Shown: positions 10,483-22,245, counted from the stretch's first letter. The stretch is 64,000 nt of DNA from Karstenula rhodostoma CBS 690.94 (GCA_010093485.1 MU001492.1:770228-834227); one strand, 5' to 3'. Translations and numbers: made by a program. Notes: generated by a model not told the origin, from the letters alone.

Positions 10483-11644
10483 ATGGCCAGCGAGATTCCC
10501 ACCGAACAATGGGCTCAGGTCATTGACGAGACGGGCGGACCCCTCCACTACAGGAGAATCCCCGTCGCAAAGCCCGGCCCCGATGAAGTCCTCGTCAACA
10601 TCAAGTTCTCTGGCGTCTGCCACACCGATCTTCACGCATGGCAGGGCGATTGGCCTTTGGTACCTTCATCGTCTAAACATCTCCAGCAACTCGACTAACT
10701 TCTGCGCTAGCCTACCAAGATGCCCCTTGTCGGCGGTCACGAGGGTGCTGGCGTCGTCGTTGCCCGCGGCGAACTCGTCGAGGATGTTCAGGTCAGCTTG
10801 CAACATGACAGCTCAGACCGTGTAGGAGCTGACAGCAATCCAGATTGGCGACCACGTTGGAATCAAGTGGCTGAACGGCTCTTGCTTGGCGTGCGGTTTC
10901 TGCCAACAGGCTGACGAACCGTTGTGCCCGAAGCCCCAGCTAAGCGGCTACACAGTCGATGGTACCTTCCAGGAGTACTGCATTGGAAAAGCCGCACATG
11001 TTGCTCGCATTCCCAAGGAACTTCCACTCGATGCCGTTGCACCAGTCTTGTGCGCCGGTATCACCGTCTACAAGGGCCTGAAGGAGTCTGGTGCCCAACC
11101 CGGCCAATGGGTGGCAATCGTGGGAGCTGGTGGCGGTCTCGGTTCGCTTGCCCTACAATATGCGAAGGCCATGGGACTTCGAACCATTGGTATCGACACT
11201 GGTGACGCGAAGAAAGACATGTGCGCCACCCTAGGTGCCGAGCACTTTGTCGATTTCGCAAAGTCCAGCAACCTAGTCAAAGACGTACAGGCGGCGACAC
11301 CGGACGGTCTAGGTCCCCACGCGGTTCTGCTCGTCGCAGTCAACGAGAGGCCATTCCAGCAGGCTGCCGAGTACATCCGTCCTCGCGGTACCGTCGTCTG
11401 CATTGGTATGCCAGCCGGTGCATATATGAAGGCTCCGGTCTTTGAGACCGTTGTCAGGATGATCACCATCAAGGGATCCTACGTGGGCAACCGCAAGGAC
11501 TCCGCCGAGGCTCTTGAATTCTTCGCAAGAGGATTGATCAAGTCCCCATTCCAGACAGTTGGCTTGTCAGAGCTTCCCAGCGTGTACGAGAAGTTGCAGA
11601 AGGGCGAGGTCGCCGGTCGGTACGTCTTGGACACTTCGAAGTAA
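10483..11644 (+). CDS. Zinc-dependent alcohol dehydrogenase (ADH1 type)
   Basis: Three exons: 10483-10659, 10711-10791 and 10844-11644 (introns 51 and 52 bp), giving 352 aa, the usual ADH1 size. Catalytic-zinc residues appear in [10 protein letters not shown] and GGHEGAG, and the structural-zinc cluster in [15 protein letters not shown]. The Rossmann fingerprint is [19 protein letters not shown], with IDTG after it, consistent with NAD+. Fungal members interconvert ethanol and acetaldehyde in the cytosol. A TATA box 109 bp upstream suggests strong regulated transcription. AT-rich AATAAACAAAATAAAT lies about 130 bp after the stop and could act in 3'-end formation. Which ADH paralogue this is cannot be told from sequence. 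Confidence 0.93.
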
Positions 11645-12684
11645 ACGAAAGTGATGTGGATATGAGCGTCTTTACGATGAGCGGTTGTTACGGGTGGCAG
11701 GAGTTACGGACAAGGGTCCGCGAATGATACGGTTTCTAACGATTCTCTTCTCTTGTAAAGGTTGAGACAACTCTGTGAATAAACAAAATAAATGACAATG
11801 ATCTGCACTCCAATACATGACTTGTGTTATGCTTCATTGATGTAGCCCTGGGTTTCCTCGTGATCTGTCTTACTTCGATTCCTCCGCTTGCGTAGTATAT
11901 CAGCTATCCTCCTAGCACATCGTGCAGACACTTGCCCATGTACCTCATCCGTCCAAAAGTACCTGTTAATGACGAGTTTCACATTGCTGCGCCAACAGCG
12001 AATCCTTACATGTGGGAAAACCGGTCCATTCGAATGCATAACTTCATAACTTCGTTTTGGGTATCCCGTTCGCTTCTGCCCTCCGCTGTTCAAATATGTA
12101 CCCGCTCGCGACTGGATTCCAGCCATGTGTTGCAGCAGTCGGTATCGGGAACGGCGGTTTTCGTAGTTGCTCTGTGAAGAAGACGGGGTGGCGTACGGCG
12201 CTGTCGTAGACGCTCCGTGGCGGAACGAGCGGATGAGAAGAAAACGGCGGCATGGCCTCAATCTGCGATCGCGGCTTCAGCTGTGGCGCTGCGGTTGGAG
12301 TATGTCCTGGTGCTTGCGAAGGCGCCGAGGGGGGTGGGGTGGCATGCGCTGCGCGTATCTGCTGATGTGCGCATGAGGGTCTCGCTGGTTGTTGTGGCGG
12401 CTGCGGAACTGTCAGAGCGGTCCACGGTGGTGGCAGAGGACGCACCTGAGGCCTGTGTGGTTGTAAAGAGGGGAACATGGTGTAATACTCATGTCGCATG
12501 CACAGCTACGCACGTTCAGTCTGTAGATTGCTATACCTCGGCAACAGCTCCGACGTCATGTCGCGGAGTCGGGCGATCCTCCGCGACGCTACGATAATCT
12601 AGGGCGAGCCATACATACCACTTGCGCTACCATCTAAATAAGATATCAGCACCGTGACCCGCATCAACAGATGCCAACTTCATC
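11645..12684. other. Intergenic; one weak proline-rich open frame on the minus strand
   Basis: The first ~150 bp are AT-rich 3' sequence of the ADH gene. A minus-strand frame at 12044-12499 would encode about 151 residues rich in Pro, Gln and Ala, with no domain I recognise. It could be a lineage-specific gene or chance, and I do not call it. Confidence 0.35.
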
Positions 12685-14779
12685 ATGCGAAGAACCCCGC
12701 CGCTCTTCTTCGCAGCATCAAGATGTGCGCGCTTCCCCGCTTCTAGGAGGAAACTATCATCGGAGCCCATAGTCCGCATCGCCCATGGCACCTTCTACCG
12801 CCGTCATCCAGCAACCAAGCCAGAGAGCCACGATGCGTCTCCCAACCCACCATTGTTCCCGAACCTGGATTTGGAACTTCCTTCATTCGCGACGCCAAAC
12901 CAGCATTGGGCCATCTTGAGCCCGTCATCGACCATCAGAACTGCGTTCCTGCAGGTACTACGAGGCCAATTACTATGTTTCCCGCCCACGGCACGATCGT
13001 TCCCCTACCTTCTTAATCCCGAATTCGCCGCCGAGAAGCCCAATCTACGCTTTCCGGAGCGCGCAATTGAGTATGTGGGCTTCGATGTAGAACGTAGAGC
13101 GTTCGGCGGTGCGTATCTATCTGCTAGGTACGAGAGTCGCGTGGAAGAGACGGACTTTACGCTCGCGCAGTACTTGACCGGTATTGTTGGGATGAATCCG
13201 GGTGAAGATGTGATTAAAGAGAAGGCAATTGAGAAGGAGGTCATGTTGAAGGTGGTAAGAGAGCTGGAGCTCGAGAGGTTCTTCGATAGGCCTGTGAGCA
13301 CGCTGAGCAACGGGCAGAGTAGGAGGGCTAGAATTGGGAAGGCGTTGTTAGCGAGGCCGGAGGTGTTGTGCTTGGATGCACCTTTCAGTGAGTATGAGCG
13401 TTGATGATGTTGGGTTAGATGCTAACAGCGTATTAGTCGGCCTTGACCCATTTGTCTCGCAGCATATATCCGAAGTTCTGCATAGGCTAGCTGAAGCCAA
13501 TGCACCTAGAATCGTACTCTCTCTGAGACCGCAGGATGTCATTCCTGAATGGATCACGCACATAGTGTATGCTGGTGAGGATGGAAATGTTCAAGCTCTC
13601 GGACAAAAAGAAGAGGTGTTCCAGTACTTGAAACGACAGTACGAAGAGATCGAACAATCAATCATTTCTCGTAGCGGTAAAGGTCATCAACTCGACCCTA
13701 AGCTTGTAGAACTTCGGGAGGTTGGGAAACATCTTTCGGAGAAAGGTGATTTCGAAACAAGCTCCACAGAAGAGCGAGACCCCTCGAGCGCACCGCCAGA
13801 GCTGAGCCGAGACGGTTTCGAAAAGTTAGACGTGTCGACGGTTAACATCGGAGAACCTGTTGTTGAGATGGAAGGCGTACGGATCAAATACGGCCCCAAC
13901 TCAGTTCTAGGCGAATGGCAACAAGACGTTGACGGTACGCTCAAGGATGGTCTCTGGATGAATATACACCGCGGTCAGCGCTGGGGCATCTTCGGTGCCA
14001 ACGGATCTGGGAAGACCACTCTACTGAGTCTGGTCACCTCAGACCACCCCCAAACATATTCTGCACCTGTGAAGCTCTTCCAGCGTTCTCGCCTGCCATC
14101 TCCCGGTGTTCCAGGCATCACCATCTTCGACATACAATCCCAAATGGGCCACTCGTCGCCCGAAGTGCACGCCCTCTTCCCAAAGAACCTTTCCGTGCGA
14201 CGTACATTAGAGTGCGCATGGAGCGATACACCCATTACAAAACCTAAACTCGACGCTGGAGCTGCCGAGCGCGTAGACGCATGCCTTCGCTGGTTCGAGG
14301 CAGAACTCAAACCCAAACACACAGACGGTCCAACCTCAAATGGGAACCTTGACTGGGCAACCGACGTCTACTTCGGCGAGCTCTCCTTCTCCGCCCAACG
14401 GATCGCCCTCTTCCTCCGCGCCACCATCCGCAACTCCTCCATCGTTATCCTCGACGAGGCGTTCTCCGGCATGGACGACCTCGCGCGCGACAAATGCCTT
14501 CTCTTCTTGTCGCATGGACAGGGCATGGAGTTGCTTTATACCGATGCTGGCCCGAAACCGGTGGAGAGCGAATTTAAGAGGAAGGGAGAGGTTGTGGTTC
14601 CGGGACTACAAGAGCATCAAGCGCTGCTTTGCGTCAGTCACTCGAGGCAGGAAGTGCCAGGCTGTGTTAGGGAGTGGGTGTGTTTGGCGGAGCAGGGAAT
14701 GGGGCAGCCTAGATTTGGGCGATGGGATGGACCGCTTGAGTTGGCGGGGAGTAGGTGGAATGAAATCTGGCGGAGGTAA
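12685..14779 (+). CDS. Soluble two-domain ABC ATPase, probably mitochondrial, asymmetric sites
   Basis: Two exons, 12685-13387 and 13437-14779 (49-bp intron), encode 681 aa. There are no membrane segments. The first ~25 residues are Arg/Ser/Ala rich without acids, compatible with mitochondrial import. Two nucleotide-binding domains are present. NBD1 has a degenerate Walker A (WAILSPSSTIRTAF), a good signature LSNGQSRRARIGKALL near residue 206 and a Walker B LCLDAPF without the catalytic Glu. NBD2 has an intact Walker A GANGSGKTTLL near 421, a degenerate signature LSFSAQ near 551, Walker B VILDEAF near 570 and an H-loop His in CVSHS. The architecture resembles ModF-like proteins and the predicted mitochondrial ATPase of fission yeast (SPAC323.04). 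Its cellular role is unknown. Confidence 0.87.
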
Positions 14780-15744
14780 ACGTATAGGATATGGTGGGAC
14801 GTACTTAGGGTTCTTCAAAGCATAGAATCCTAGTCTGTTGGATATAGACGGCAGATGCAGAACACGATAAATATTGCCAACGGACCTTTCACCACGGTAG
14901 ATGGATAGTCGCGAGATGCTAAGCTCACTACAACACTTCGCAACCGAGTTGAGTCTTGCAAGACGCCGGGAAAAACCATGGGTGAGGGTACGAGAGTGAG
15001 AAGGTTGAAGAGTCGAAAAGTGGATCTGCGGAATACTGACACCTTCACACCCTCGCACCCTCACATTATTTTTAAACCCAGCGACCCGTGCCACCAAAAG
15101 TCACTATCTTCGCTTTTTTGTTTTACCCGGCGTCTTGCGTTCGCAAAGACCGCGACGTTAAGATACTAATGCATCTTAACACGTCGGGACTGCGTAAGCC
15201 AAATAACCCGCCCCAGTGTCGCAATTCTGCGAACTTGACTCCTTCCTCCACTGTGCCAACCCCGAAAATCACTTGTGTACAATGTACCATACACTGTATA
15301 CCATAGTCTCCCATGTTAGGTTGTTGGCCAGCTGCGTAAGCTATGGTATTGTTAGCCACGTCATGCTGTCAAAGCCAACGGTGTTTCCAAAGAGGGAATA
15401 CACTCCTCGGATCCATGGTATATCTTCGCATCATGTTGGACCGGCACCAACATGTAGCGCCCCCAGCAACCCGTGGTAACGTGTAGTCACGTGGGCGCGA
15501 AACTGCGGTGGTCAGTGCATTCCGAAACTGTGCCACATCGTCGTCGCGCTCAACAGTTTCCAACATCTTCACCGGTCAATTGGATGGATAATGCTAAATA
15601 CGCATGCTATCACAAGTTACAATCGAAACTTCTTGGATCGGCAGCACTACGGTGGTGCTCTCTTCTCGCAGCAACGGCAACCCAGCCTAGGTTCCACCCT
15701 AGTCGTCGTGCCGTTGCAGAACACCGTCAACACTCCATTCCATC
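14780..15744. other. Intergenic, no gene recognised
   Basis: This is about 1 kb between the ABC ATPase stop and the BTB-like locus. Frames are short on both strands and lack family resemblance or consistent splice signals. A CACGTG occurs near 15490. Confidence 0.45.
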
Positions 15745-16478
15745 ATGGCCTCGGACCCCATTCACGTTGATCGCCAAGCCAGTGGTGCACCTCCGACGGG
15801 ACTGGTCAAGCTTCCAAAGAACTGGATCGCCCTCAACGTCAACGGCATCATCTTCCGCACCCTCGAATCGACACTCTACCAAAGCCCTAGGCTGGAAGCG
15901 CAATTGACAAGATGGAAAGATTGCATGGAGTATATGTACGATGGATCGTACTGCATTGATGCCGACCCCGAGTTTTCCGCATCATCTTTAGTACATGCGG
16001 CGACCAACTATATACCCGTTTTTGTGGACCGCGGAGAAGGGCTTCGATCATGTCTTGTACAACAAGGTCCTGGCGGAAGCGGACTACTGGTGTTTAGAAG
16101 ATTTGAAGACATGGTTAGTGGGCAAGAAGTACCCGGAAAATGTCACCACAGACATTATCGGCCGCCAAAGACCCTGCCTTCAACACATACCCTGTCTCGG
16201 AGAGATTCAGAGGCCGGTCCCTAGAGAACACAAATCTGGAACGTAGATTTGAACTTCTTAGTACATCCTCCATCGATACAGGTGATACTTCATGGAGGTG
16301 CCCTAAACTCCTTCCCCACCATGAGCATATGGATAAATGTCGCGAAAAAGGTTGCCTCGAAGGCATCGATTTTGATAACGATGATATCGATCCCGGCACG
16401 AAGCTTCCACTGAGCCTGGTGGCCCAATGGAAGGTTACTACATTCAATCCCAGTGTCTTTCACCCATCCCTCAAATAG
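15745..16478 (+). pseudogene. BTB/POZ (T1-like) domain gene with frameshifts
   Basis: From ATG 15745 the frame encodes a KCTD/T1-type BTB start: NWIALNVNGIIFRTLESTL, SPRLEAQL, then DGSYCIDADPEF. At about 15971-15994 homology leaves this frame. The expected continuation (FRIIF, then YMRRPTIYPFLWTAEKGFDH, VLAEADYWCLEDLKTWL) lies in a different frame from 15992 to about 16140. Two missing single bases, one in the TTTT run at 15972-15975 and one in AG before TACATG, would restore it. Near 16140-16160 the plausible coding continuation (SAAKDPAFNTYPVSERF onward to a stop at 16478) is in a third frame. No intron explains the first jump. It may be a true pseudogene or carry assembly indels. Function would have been protein-protein interaction. 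Confidence 0.7.
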
Positions 16479-17239
16479 GGTGACATCGATCATGAAATCC
16501 TGTATCGTTTCTACAGATACATTTGACAGATTCACATGGTTTGGCGGAGCTCAGGTTCATATTTCCGCGGTGCCGCTTTTCGACATACCTGTGGTACCTC
16601 CATGCTGGGAGTAAACGTCATTGGCTTCTTTGAGTCCAACACTGCTTCAACAGCTTGAGGACTGTGGGTCTTTACATCGTCTTATGTCATACCGTGGCCC
16701 CAGCTTCGACACAGCGAATTGGACACCGACGCCGAATTTCAAGAGTTTCCAAACACGCTTTCGGTACGCTCGCTGCTGTATGGATACAAAAGGGCAATAT
16801 TCATTATGGGCTTGATTGGGGTTTCTCTAGTTAAGTATGTGTAGCTCATAGTTCGATTGATCTCCATGTCATTCGTCTTCTAGATCGCAAAATTCGGTCC
16901 ATGCGACGGTGCTTTGAGGTGGCTTTGTATTTACTACATGGATTCCAGTTACGATACATCAATGCAATCGTGATATCCTTTACCGGTTCATCCACGTGGA
17001 CTCCAGAAGATAACTCGACACATTCGTCGTTGTGCAACAAACTTGCAAGTTTGTATCTACCTGGTAATGCTGCACTTACATCCTCGTGTAAATCTAAGTG
17101 GCCTCGGTGTATCGGACTTAAGCTCTAAACGCCTCACATCTCCAGGAATGCCCCTCCGACCACTACCGTTTGCTCCCCCCTGACTGCCGACGTTTCTCGG
17201 AATTTCCATAATGATGTAGCGGATGAATAACGTCCTAAA
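16479..17239. other. Intergenic, possibly eroded 3' part of the BTB locus
   Basis: No intact gene is visible. Short plus-strand frames between 16550 and 16860 may be remnants of the BTB gene tail, but I cannot align them to a family with confidence. Confidence 0.3.
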
Positions 17240-17264
17240 GACGTCATGCGTGTGTGTATAAAAG
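17240..17264 (+). promoter_or_regulatory. CRE-like site and TATA box of the aldo-keto reductase gene
   Basis: GACGTCAT at 17240-17247 matches the CRE/ATF core and TATAAAAG lies at 17257-17264, 93 bp upstream of the ATG. ATF/CREB-type sites are typical of stress-regulated fungal genes; regulation of this gene by such a factor is inferred. Confidence 0.55.
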
Positions 17265-17356
17265 ACCCGAGGGACACCTCGAATACATGCTCCAAAAACT
17301 TCAGCTGAACTATCCTCAAGCTACGGAACAACAAGAACCAAACCTGTTATTTCAAG

Positions 17357-18704
17357 ATGTCTCTATTCGGCGCCCTTCCCCAGGCCAAGTCGCTCCTCGA
17401 TTGGCACCGCGTGCTGTCCCCGAATGCTGGCGTCCGCGTCTCGCCGCTATGTCTTGGAGCCATGAACTTTGGCAATGCGTGGGAACAGGCAATGGGAAAG
17501 TGCGACAAGAAGACCACCTTTGAGATTCTGGACTTTTTCCACGAACAAGGCGGCAACTTCATTGACACGTAAGGAGCACTGGATCGTTGCGTACAATACC
17601 TGGACGGAGCTGAAGTGGGGTGACTTCACACGTTCTACCCCAACACCCTCTCCTGCATGATGCTAATTCTCGAACCAGAGCAAACAACTACCAGAACGAA
17701 GAATCTGAAATCTGGATCGGCGAATGGATGAAGGGGCGCGATGTCCGCCACGAAATCGTGCTCGCCACGAAATTCACCACCACCTTCCCCGATCCCACCA
17801 AGTCGACGCCCCGCCAGCGCATAAACTTTGCCGGAAACAGTACAAAGTCGCTGCACGTCAGTCTCGAGGCGAGTTTGAAGAAGCTACAGACAGACTACAT
17901 AGATCTGTTGTATGTGCATTGGTGGGATTTTTCAACTAGTATTCCTGAACTCATGCAAAGTCTCAACCACATGGTGCAGCGCGGGAAGGTGCTTTATCTG
18001 GGTGTGAGCGATACGCCGGCTTGGGTCGTGAGCAAGGCGAATCAATGTATGTTTCCCATTCCTCTTGCTACTACGCTCGTCCACGATGCGTCGTGAACAC
18101 GAGGATCATCGATCTAACAGCACTCGCAGATGCCCGCGACCACGGCCTCCGCCCTTTCTCTGTCTATCAAGGTCGATGGTCCGCCTCAGAACGCGACTTC
18201 GAGCGCGACATCATCCCCATGGCGCGCGAAGAAGGCATGGCGCTGTGCCCGTGGGGCGCCCTCGGCCGCGGCAACTTCACCGTGGATGGCAAAGAAAAGG
18301 CCGGCGAGAAAGGCCGCAACTTCGGGCCGCAGACCGAAGACCAGAAGCGCGTCTCTGAGAAGCTTGCGACGGTGGCGAAGGCAAAGAACACGCTCATCAC
18401 GAGCGTCGCGTTGGCGTATGTAATGCACAAGACGCCGTATGTGGTGCCGATTGTGGGTGGCAGGAAGGTGGAACATCTGAAAGAAAATATCCAGGCGCTG
18501 GGACTGCAGTTGAGCGAGGAGGAGATCGATGATATTGATTCGGCGATTGACTTTGATGTTGGGTTCCCGATGAGCTTCTTGTTCGGGTTCGGTGGAGGGA
18601 AGTACAAGACCAGCATGACCACGAGCGACCTTGGGCTGCTCAAGTTTGCCGGACCGCTGGATAGTCACCCGCATCCTCAGCCAGTGAAGCCTCATGGACT
18701 ATAG
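17357..18704 (+). CDS. Aldo-keto reductase, aryl-alcohol dehydrogenase (AAD/NorA-like) type
   Basis: Three exons: 17357-17568, 17679-18046 and 18130-18704 (introns 110 and 83 bp), giving 384 aa. The AKR catalytic tetrad is visible: Asp in NFIDTANNY, Tyr in the same motif, Lys in LATKF and His in YVHWWD. The start [21 protein letters not shown] and the long C-terminal extension match the fungal AKR9 group, which includes aryl-alcohol dehydrogenases and norsolorinic acid reductase. The expected reaction is NADPH-dependent reduction of an aromatic aldehyde or ketone. No polyketide synthase or other biosynthetic core gene is nearby, so I infer general aldehyde reduction or detoxification. The gene is convergent with REX4. 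Confidence 0.92.
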
Positions 18705-18951
18705 AAGGGAAGTAAGTTATGGGCTGGGGGGCGAAGCAGAGTGAAGAGCCTCGGCACATCAAGCCTGTATCAGTCATGTTCAGCGAGTTCGATGAAGATG
18801 AAGATGATTGAGAACATGTAGCTTGGTTTCTACATAGGGTATCGTAACTTGAGTATATCGTGCCTGACATCTGCTGCCCGAAACAGTAAATGCCTAGTGA
18901 CATGTACCAGCGCCCGTATATACAACACCGTATTGCTAGCAATTCTGAGGG

Positions 18952-20007
18952 CTAGTTCCTCTTCTTCTTTTTCTTCCTGGGCTTGTTCTTGCGCTTGGTC
19001 GGCTCGCCACCTCCAACGTCAACCTCAGCGCCCGTGGCGCCGACGTTGATATGACCGTACCTCTCCCGCACCTCCAGGTCGAAGCCTTCCTTCTCCAAGC
19101 GGAACAGTGCCATGGTGGCCCTTGCATCCTCGACCGAGCTGTGCGCTCCAACTTGAATCTCGACCCCCAGCAGCTTGTCAGCTAGTGTCTTCAGCGACGG
19201 CGTCCGGCCGGGTATCTGGGCGAGTTCGCGAAATTTGGAATATTTGGACGTGTCTCGTATGTAGCGCTTGTCGTGCCTGAGGATGAGCACGTCCAAATCG
19301 TTTTTGACAGCATGGCCGACGAGTATGCGCCCTGCGAGAAGGACCTTGAGATCGTCCTGAACTTCTTTGAAGGGTCGCGCGACGTCCTTCCGAAGGTGCT
19401 TGGGCTCAATGCCAGACACATCGGTGCGGTAATCGGTAACGGTTATCTTCTCTGGGATCTGCACGTATGAATCGTAGATCTGGTGGCCGTGATAGTTCAC
19501 CACTGACACCCTTGCCAGCGCAGAGTCTTTCTTGGGCTCTGGGCCTATTCCGACCATCTCGCAATCCAGCGCAATGTACTTGGCGGGCAGAGCCTTCTCG
19601 GAGACGCCTTCGTTCTCGATGTCGGGGAAGTCGGCGGAGGGAGTCAGCACAGAGATGGATTCGGCTGCTCGTTTGGAGGAGGCGAGGAGGCTGGAGTGCT
19701 TGAGCGAGGGCATCGACACGCTGCGCGACAGCGACTTGGTATCATGCTGCTTGAGTGAGGCGCCGACTGCAGCTGGTTCCTCCATCTTCTGCCGTTTCCG
19801 CTGCTTGTCTGAGATCTTCTTCACTGCCCCGGTTGGAGACTGAGTCGCGTGCTCCTCGGACGTCTTCCCAGACCGCTTGCGCTTCAGCAACGCCTTGTCT
19901 GCGTCTGCAGGCGGTGCGGTAGAGGGTTGGGCGGATTTTGAAGCCTGCAGTCTCTTCTGCAGCACCTTCCAGTTGCTCGACAGATTGGTCAATTCTATTG
20001 GCGCCAT
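18952..20007 (-). CDS. REX4: RNA exonuclease 4 (Rex4), DEDDh family
   Basis: A single-exon frame of 351 aa, starting at ATG 20007 (MAPIELTNLSSNW). The frame is open further upstream, but that sequence lies in the REX4/ESA1 promoter and is not conserved-looking. The N-terminal half is basic and low complexity. The exonuclease domain carries ALDCEMVG (Asp and Glu), GHAVKNDLDVL (Asp) and HSSVEDARATM (His and Asp), a full DEDDh set. The C-terminus is a run of Lys/Arg fitting nucleolar targeting. In yeast Rex4 acts in pre-rRNA processing around ITS1. The gene shares a 284-bp divergent promoter with ESA1. Confidence 0.93.
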   Translation of the reverse strand: MAPIELTNLSSNWKVLQKRLQASKSAQPSTAPPADADKALLKRKRSGKTSEEHATQSPTGAVKKISDKQRKRQKMEEPAAVGASLKQHDTKSLSRSVSMPSLKHSSLLASSKRAAESISVLTPSADFPDIENEGVSEKALPAKYIALDCEMVGIGPEPKKDSALARVSVVNYHGHQIYDSYVQIPEKITVTDYRTDVSGIEPKHLRKDVARPFKEVQDDLKVLLAGRILVGHAVKNDLDVLILRHDKRYIRDTSKYSKFRELAQIPGRTPSLKTLADKLLGVEIQVGAHSSVEDARATMALFRLEKEGFDLEVRERYGHINVGATGAEVDVGGGEPTKRKNKPRKKKKKRN

Positions 20008-20291
20008 AGTTGTGTCACTTGCACAGCATAGCGCTATGTGTCTGTTCGTTGTTGGGCTGTGCGGCGTTTGAAGCCGATCCTCGCTCGCGCATTCCGCAAC
20101 AAAAAAGTTGAAGGCGAAGGCCCCAGGCCCGAGCGCCCCGCATGCATGTGATAGGCTGCCGCCACCAGCGCCGCCATCGCCAACCTCCGCCGCTGCGACG
20201 CGACAGCAGCACGTCTCCGACAAAAGCGACAGCAACATCCCACAACGCGATCCACAATTTCCCATCTTTGAGGATACGCCTGCGCTCGGCC
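20008..20291. promoter_or_regulatory. Short bidirectional promoter, REX4 / ESA1
   Basis: The 284 bp between the two start codons must hold both promoters. It is GC-rich and has no TATA box I can see, as expected for housekeeping genes. Confidence 0.6.
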
Positions 20292-22066
20292 ATGGCGCCT
20301 CGCGAAAATTCTCACGAGCCCTCTGGCACGCCTGCGCCGGTGGAAACGGGCTTTGCCACCCTCGCCCAGCTGAGGTACGTGCGACATCGCTGCAACTAGT
20401 CTGGGGATGAACACTGATGCGTTTGTTGCAGGGTAGGCGTGAAGGCTTTCGTGGAAAAAGTGAGTGCCTGCAAACGCGCGCCATAGACCGCCTAGCATGG
20501 GCGCCCCGGCCGGCGAACACCATATACATCCCCCAGCATGCATCGTCATCATATGAAGGACATCTGATCTCGTTCTTTGCTTTTGTGATCAAGCTGGCCC
20601 TCAGATGTCTCTCGGTTTCAGATCATGCAACATCAGCACTGTCTTCATCATCTGACAATCAGCAGGATGGCGAGAAGCGCAAGGCGGAAATCCTAATGAT
20701 CCAGACAAGAGGCGGGCAACCCAAGTTTTACGTCCATTACGAAGAGTTCAATAAGCGTCTCGATGAATGGGTCAACGCAGACCGCATAGACCTCTCCCGC
20801 GAGGTCGAGTGGCCCGCCCCTGAAAAACCTGACAAGAAGAAATCTTCCGCCACCAAGAACGACAAGACTGCTTCCAAGGCAGACCAGAAGAATCTCAAGC
20901 GGTCTCGGAGCAAACTCGACCGTGAACTATCCATCGCATCCGAATCATCCAGTAGCAATGTCCCAGGAAAAGCAGCGCGGCCAACCAAGGCAAGTGGAAA
21001 GGAAAACCAGGAGCTACTCGTCACTACTGAGATCACCGATGGCACGACGCCCAAGCCCGAAGATGAAGAGATGGACCTCGTGGATGTACAGGACGCGGCT
21101 GCCGCCGCCAAAGCCGTCCCCGATCAGACCTATTCCCGCGAAGACGAGATCGAAAAGCTGCGCACCTCAGGCTCCATGACGCAGAACCAGACAGAAATCG
21201 CCCGCGTCCGCAACATCGAAAAAGTCCAAATGGGCAAATACGAAATCGAGCCGTGGTACTTCTCCCCCTATCCCATCGACTTTGTCGACGTCGACATGGT
21301 GTACATCTGCGAATTTTGTCTCAACTACCACGGCGACGTCATGCAGTTTGAGCGGCACCGCTCAAAATGCACGCTGCTCCACCCGCCCGGCAACGAGATA
21401 TACCGCGACGACTACGTTTCCTTCTTCGAAATAGACGGACGGAGGCAACGCACCTGGTGTCGTAATCTCTGTCTCCTGTCAAAGCTCTTCCTCGATCACA
21501 AGACATTGTACTATGATGTCGACCCGTTCCTCTTCTACTGCATGGCCACGCGGGACGAGCATGGCTGCCACCTCGTAGGCTACTTCTCCAAAGAAAAAGA
21601 ATCCGCCGAAGGCTACAACGTCGCGTGCATCCTCACGCTCCCGCAGTACCAACGAAAGGGCTTCGGCAAGCTCCTCATCGACTTCTCCTACCTGCTCTCC
21701 AAGCGCGAAGGCAAGCTCGGATCTCCCGAAAAGCCTCTGTCTGATCTCGGTCTGCTGGGTTACCGTGCCTACTGGCAAGAAATTATAGTAGACCTGCTCA
21801 TGGACGGGAGGGCGGAAGCGAATATTGAGGATCTCGGGGCGCAGACGGCTATGACGACGAACGACGTACTGCATACGCTACAGAACCTGAACATGTTGCG
21901 GTATAGTAAGAATGCACACGTGGTTGTGTTGACGGATGCGGTCGTGGAAGCGAGAGAAAGGCAGAAGGCGAAGGAAAAGCTCAAAGGAAGGAGAGTCATT
22001 GATCCGGAGAGGCTGAGTTGGAAGCCGCCCGTCTTCTCGGCGGCGAGCCGGACTTGGAACTGGTAA
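20292..22066 (+). CDS. ESA1: MYST histone acetyltransferase Esa1 (NuA4 catalytic subunit)
   Basis: Three exons: 20292-20374, a 28-nt exon 20432-20459, and 20666-22066 (introns 57 and 206 bp), giving 503 aa. The chromo-barrel domain is split across the splice sites and continues in [25 protein letters not shown]. The linker is Lys/Ser-rich. The MYST domain has the zinc finger [21 protein letters not shown] near residue 251, the active Cys in NVACILTLP, acetyl-CoA loop [11 protein letters not shown] near 364 and the catalytic-Glu motif [11 protein letters not shown]. Esa1 acetylates H4 and H2A tails in NuA4. Both small-exon splice sites give canonical family sequence. Confidence 0.96.
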
Positions 22067-22245
22067 GGCAGTTCGTTATAGGGCGATCAGTGTGTATGAT
22101 ATTTGGATAGGAGTTGTGGGCGTTCGGAGCGATACGCTGGATACCCATTTCTATATGTTTACAAGTTGCTGTTCCACAACCAGCTTCGTCTTTGCAATGT
22201 CATTTCCCAAATCTGTTGCATGGGCATCGCATGACATAAACGTCT

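Noticed and set aside
9731..10825. Long plus-strand open frame of 364 codons overlapping the ADH start
   Set aside because: It runs through the ADH promoter, TATA box, first exon and first intron in another frame and has low-complexity composition without any family resemblance.
12044..12499. Proline-rich minus-strand frame of 151 codons
   Set aside because: Composition follows local GC bias; no domain, no splice context and no homologue I recognise. It may still be a lineage-specific gene.
17357..18704. Secondary-metabolite cluster around the NorA-like aldo-keto reductase
   Set aside because: No polyketide synthase, NRPS, P450, pathway regulator or dedicated transporter is adjacent; neighbours are REX4 and ESA1.
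19467..19843. Plus-strand frames antisense to REX4
   Set aside because: They are shadows of the REX4 coding strand caused by its codon bias.
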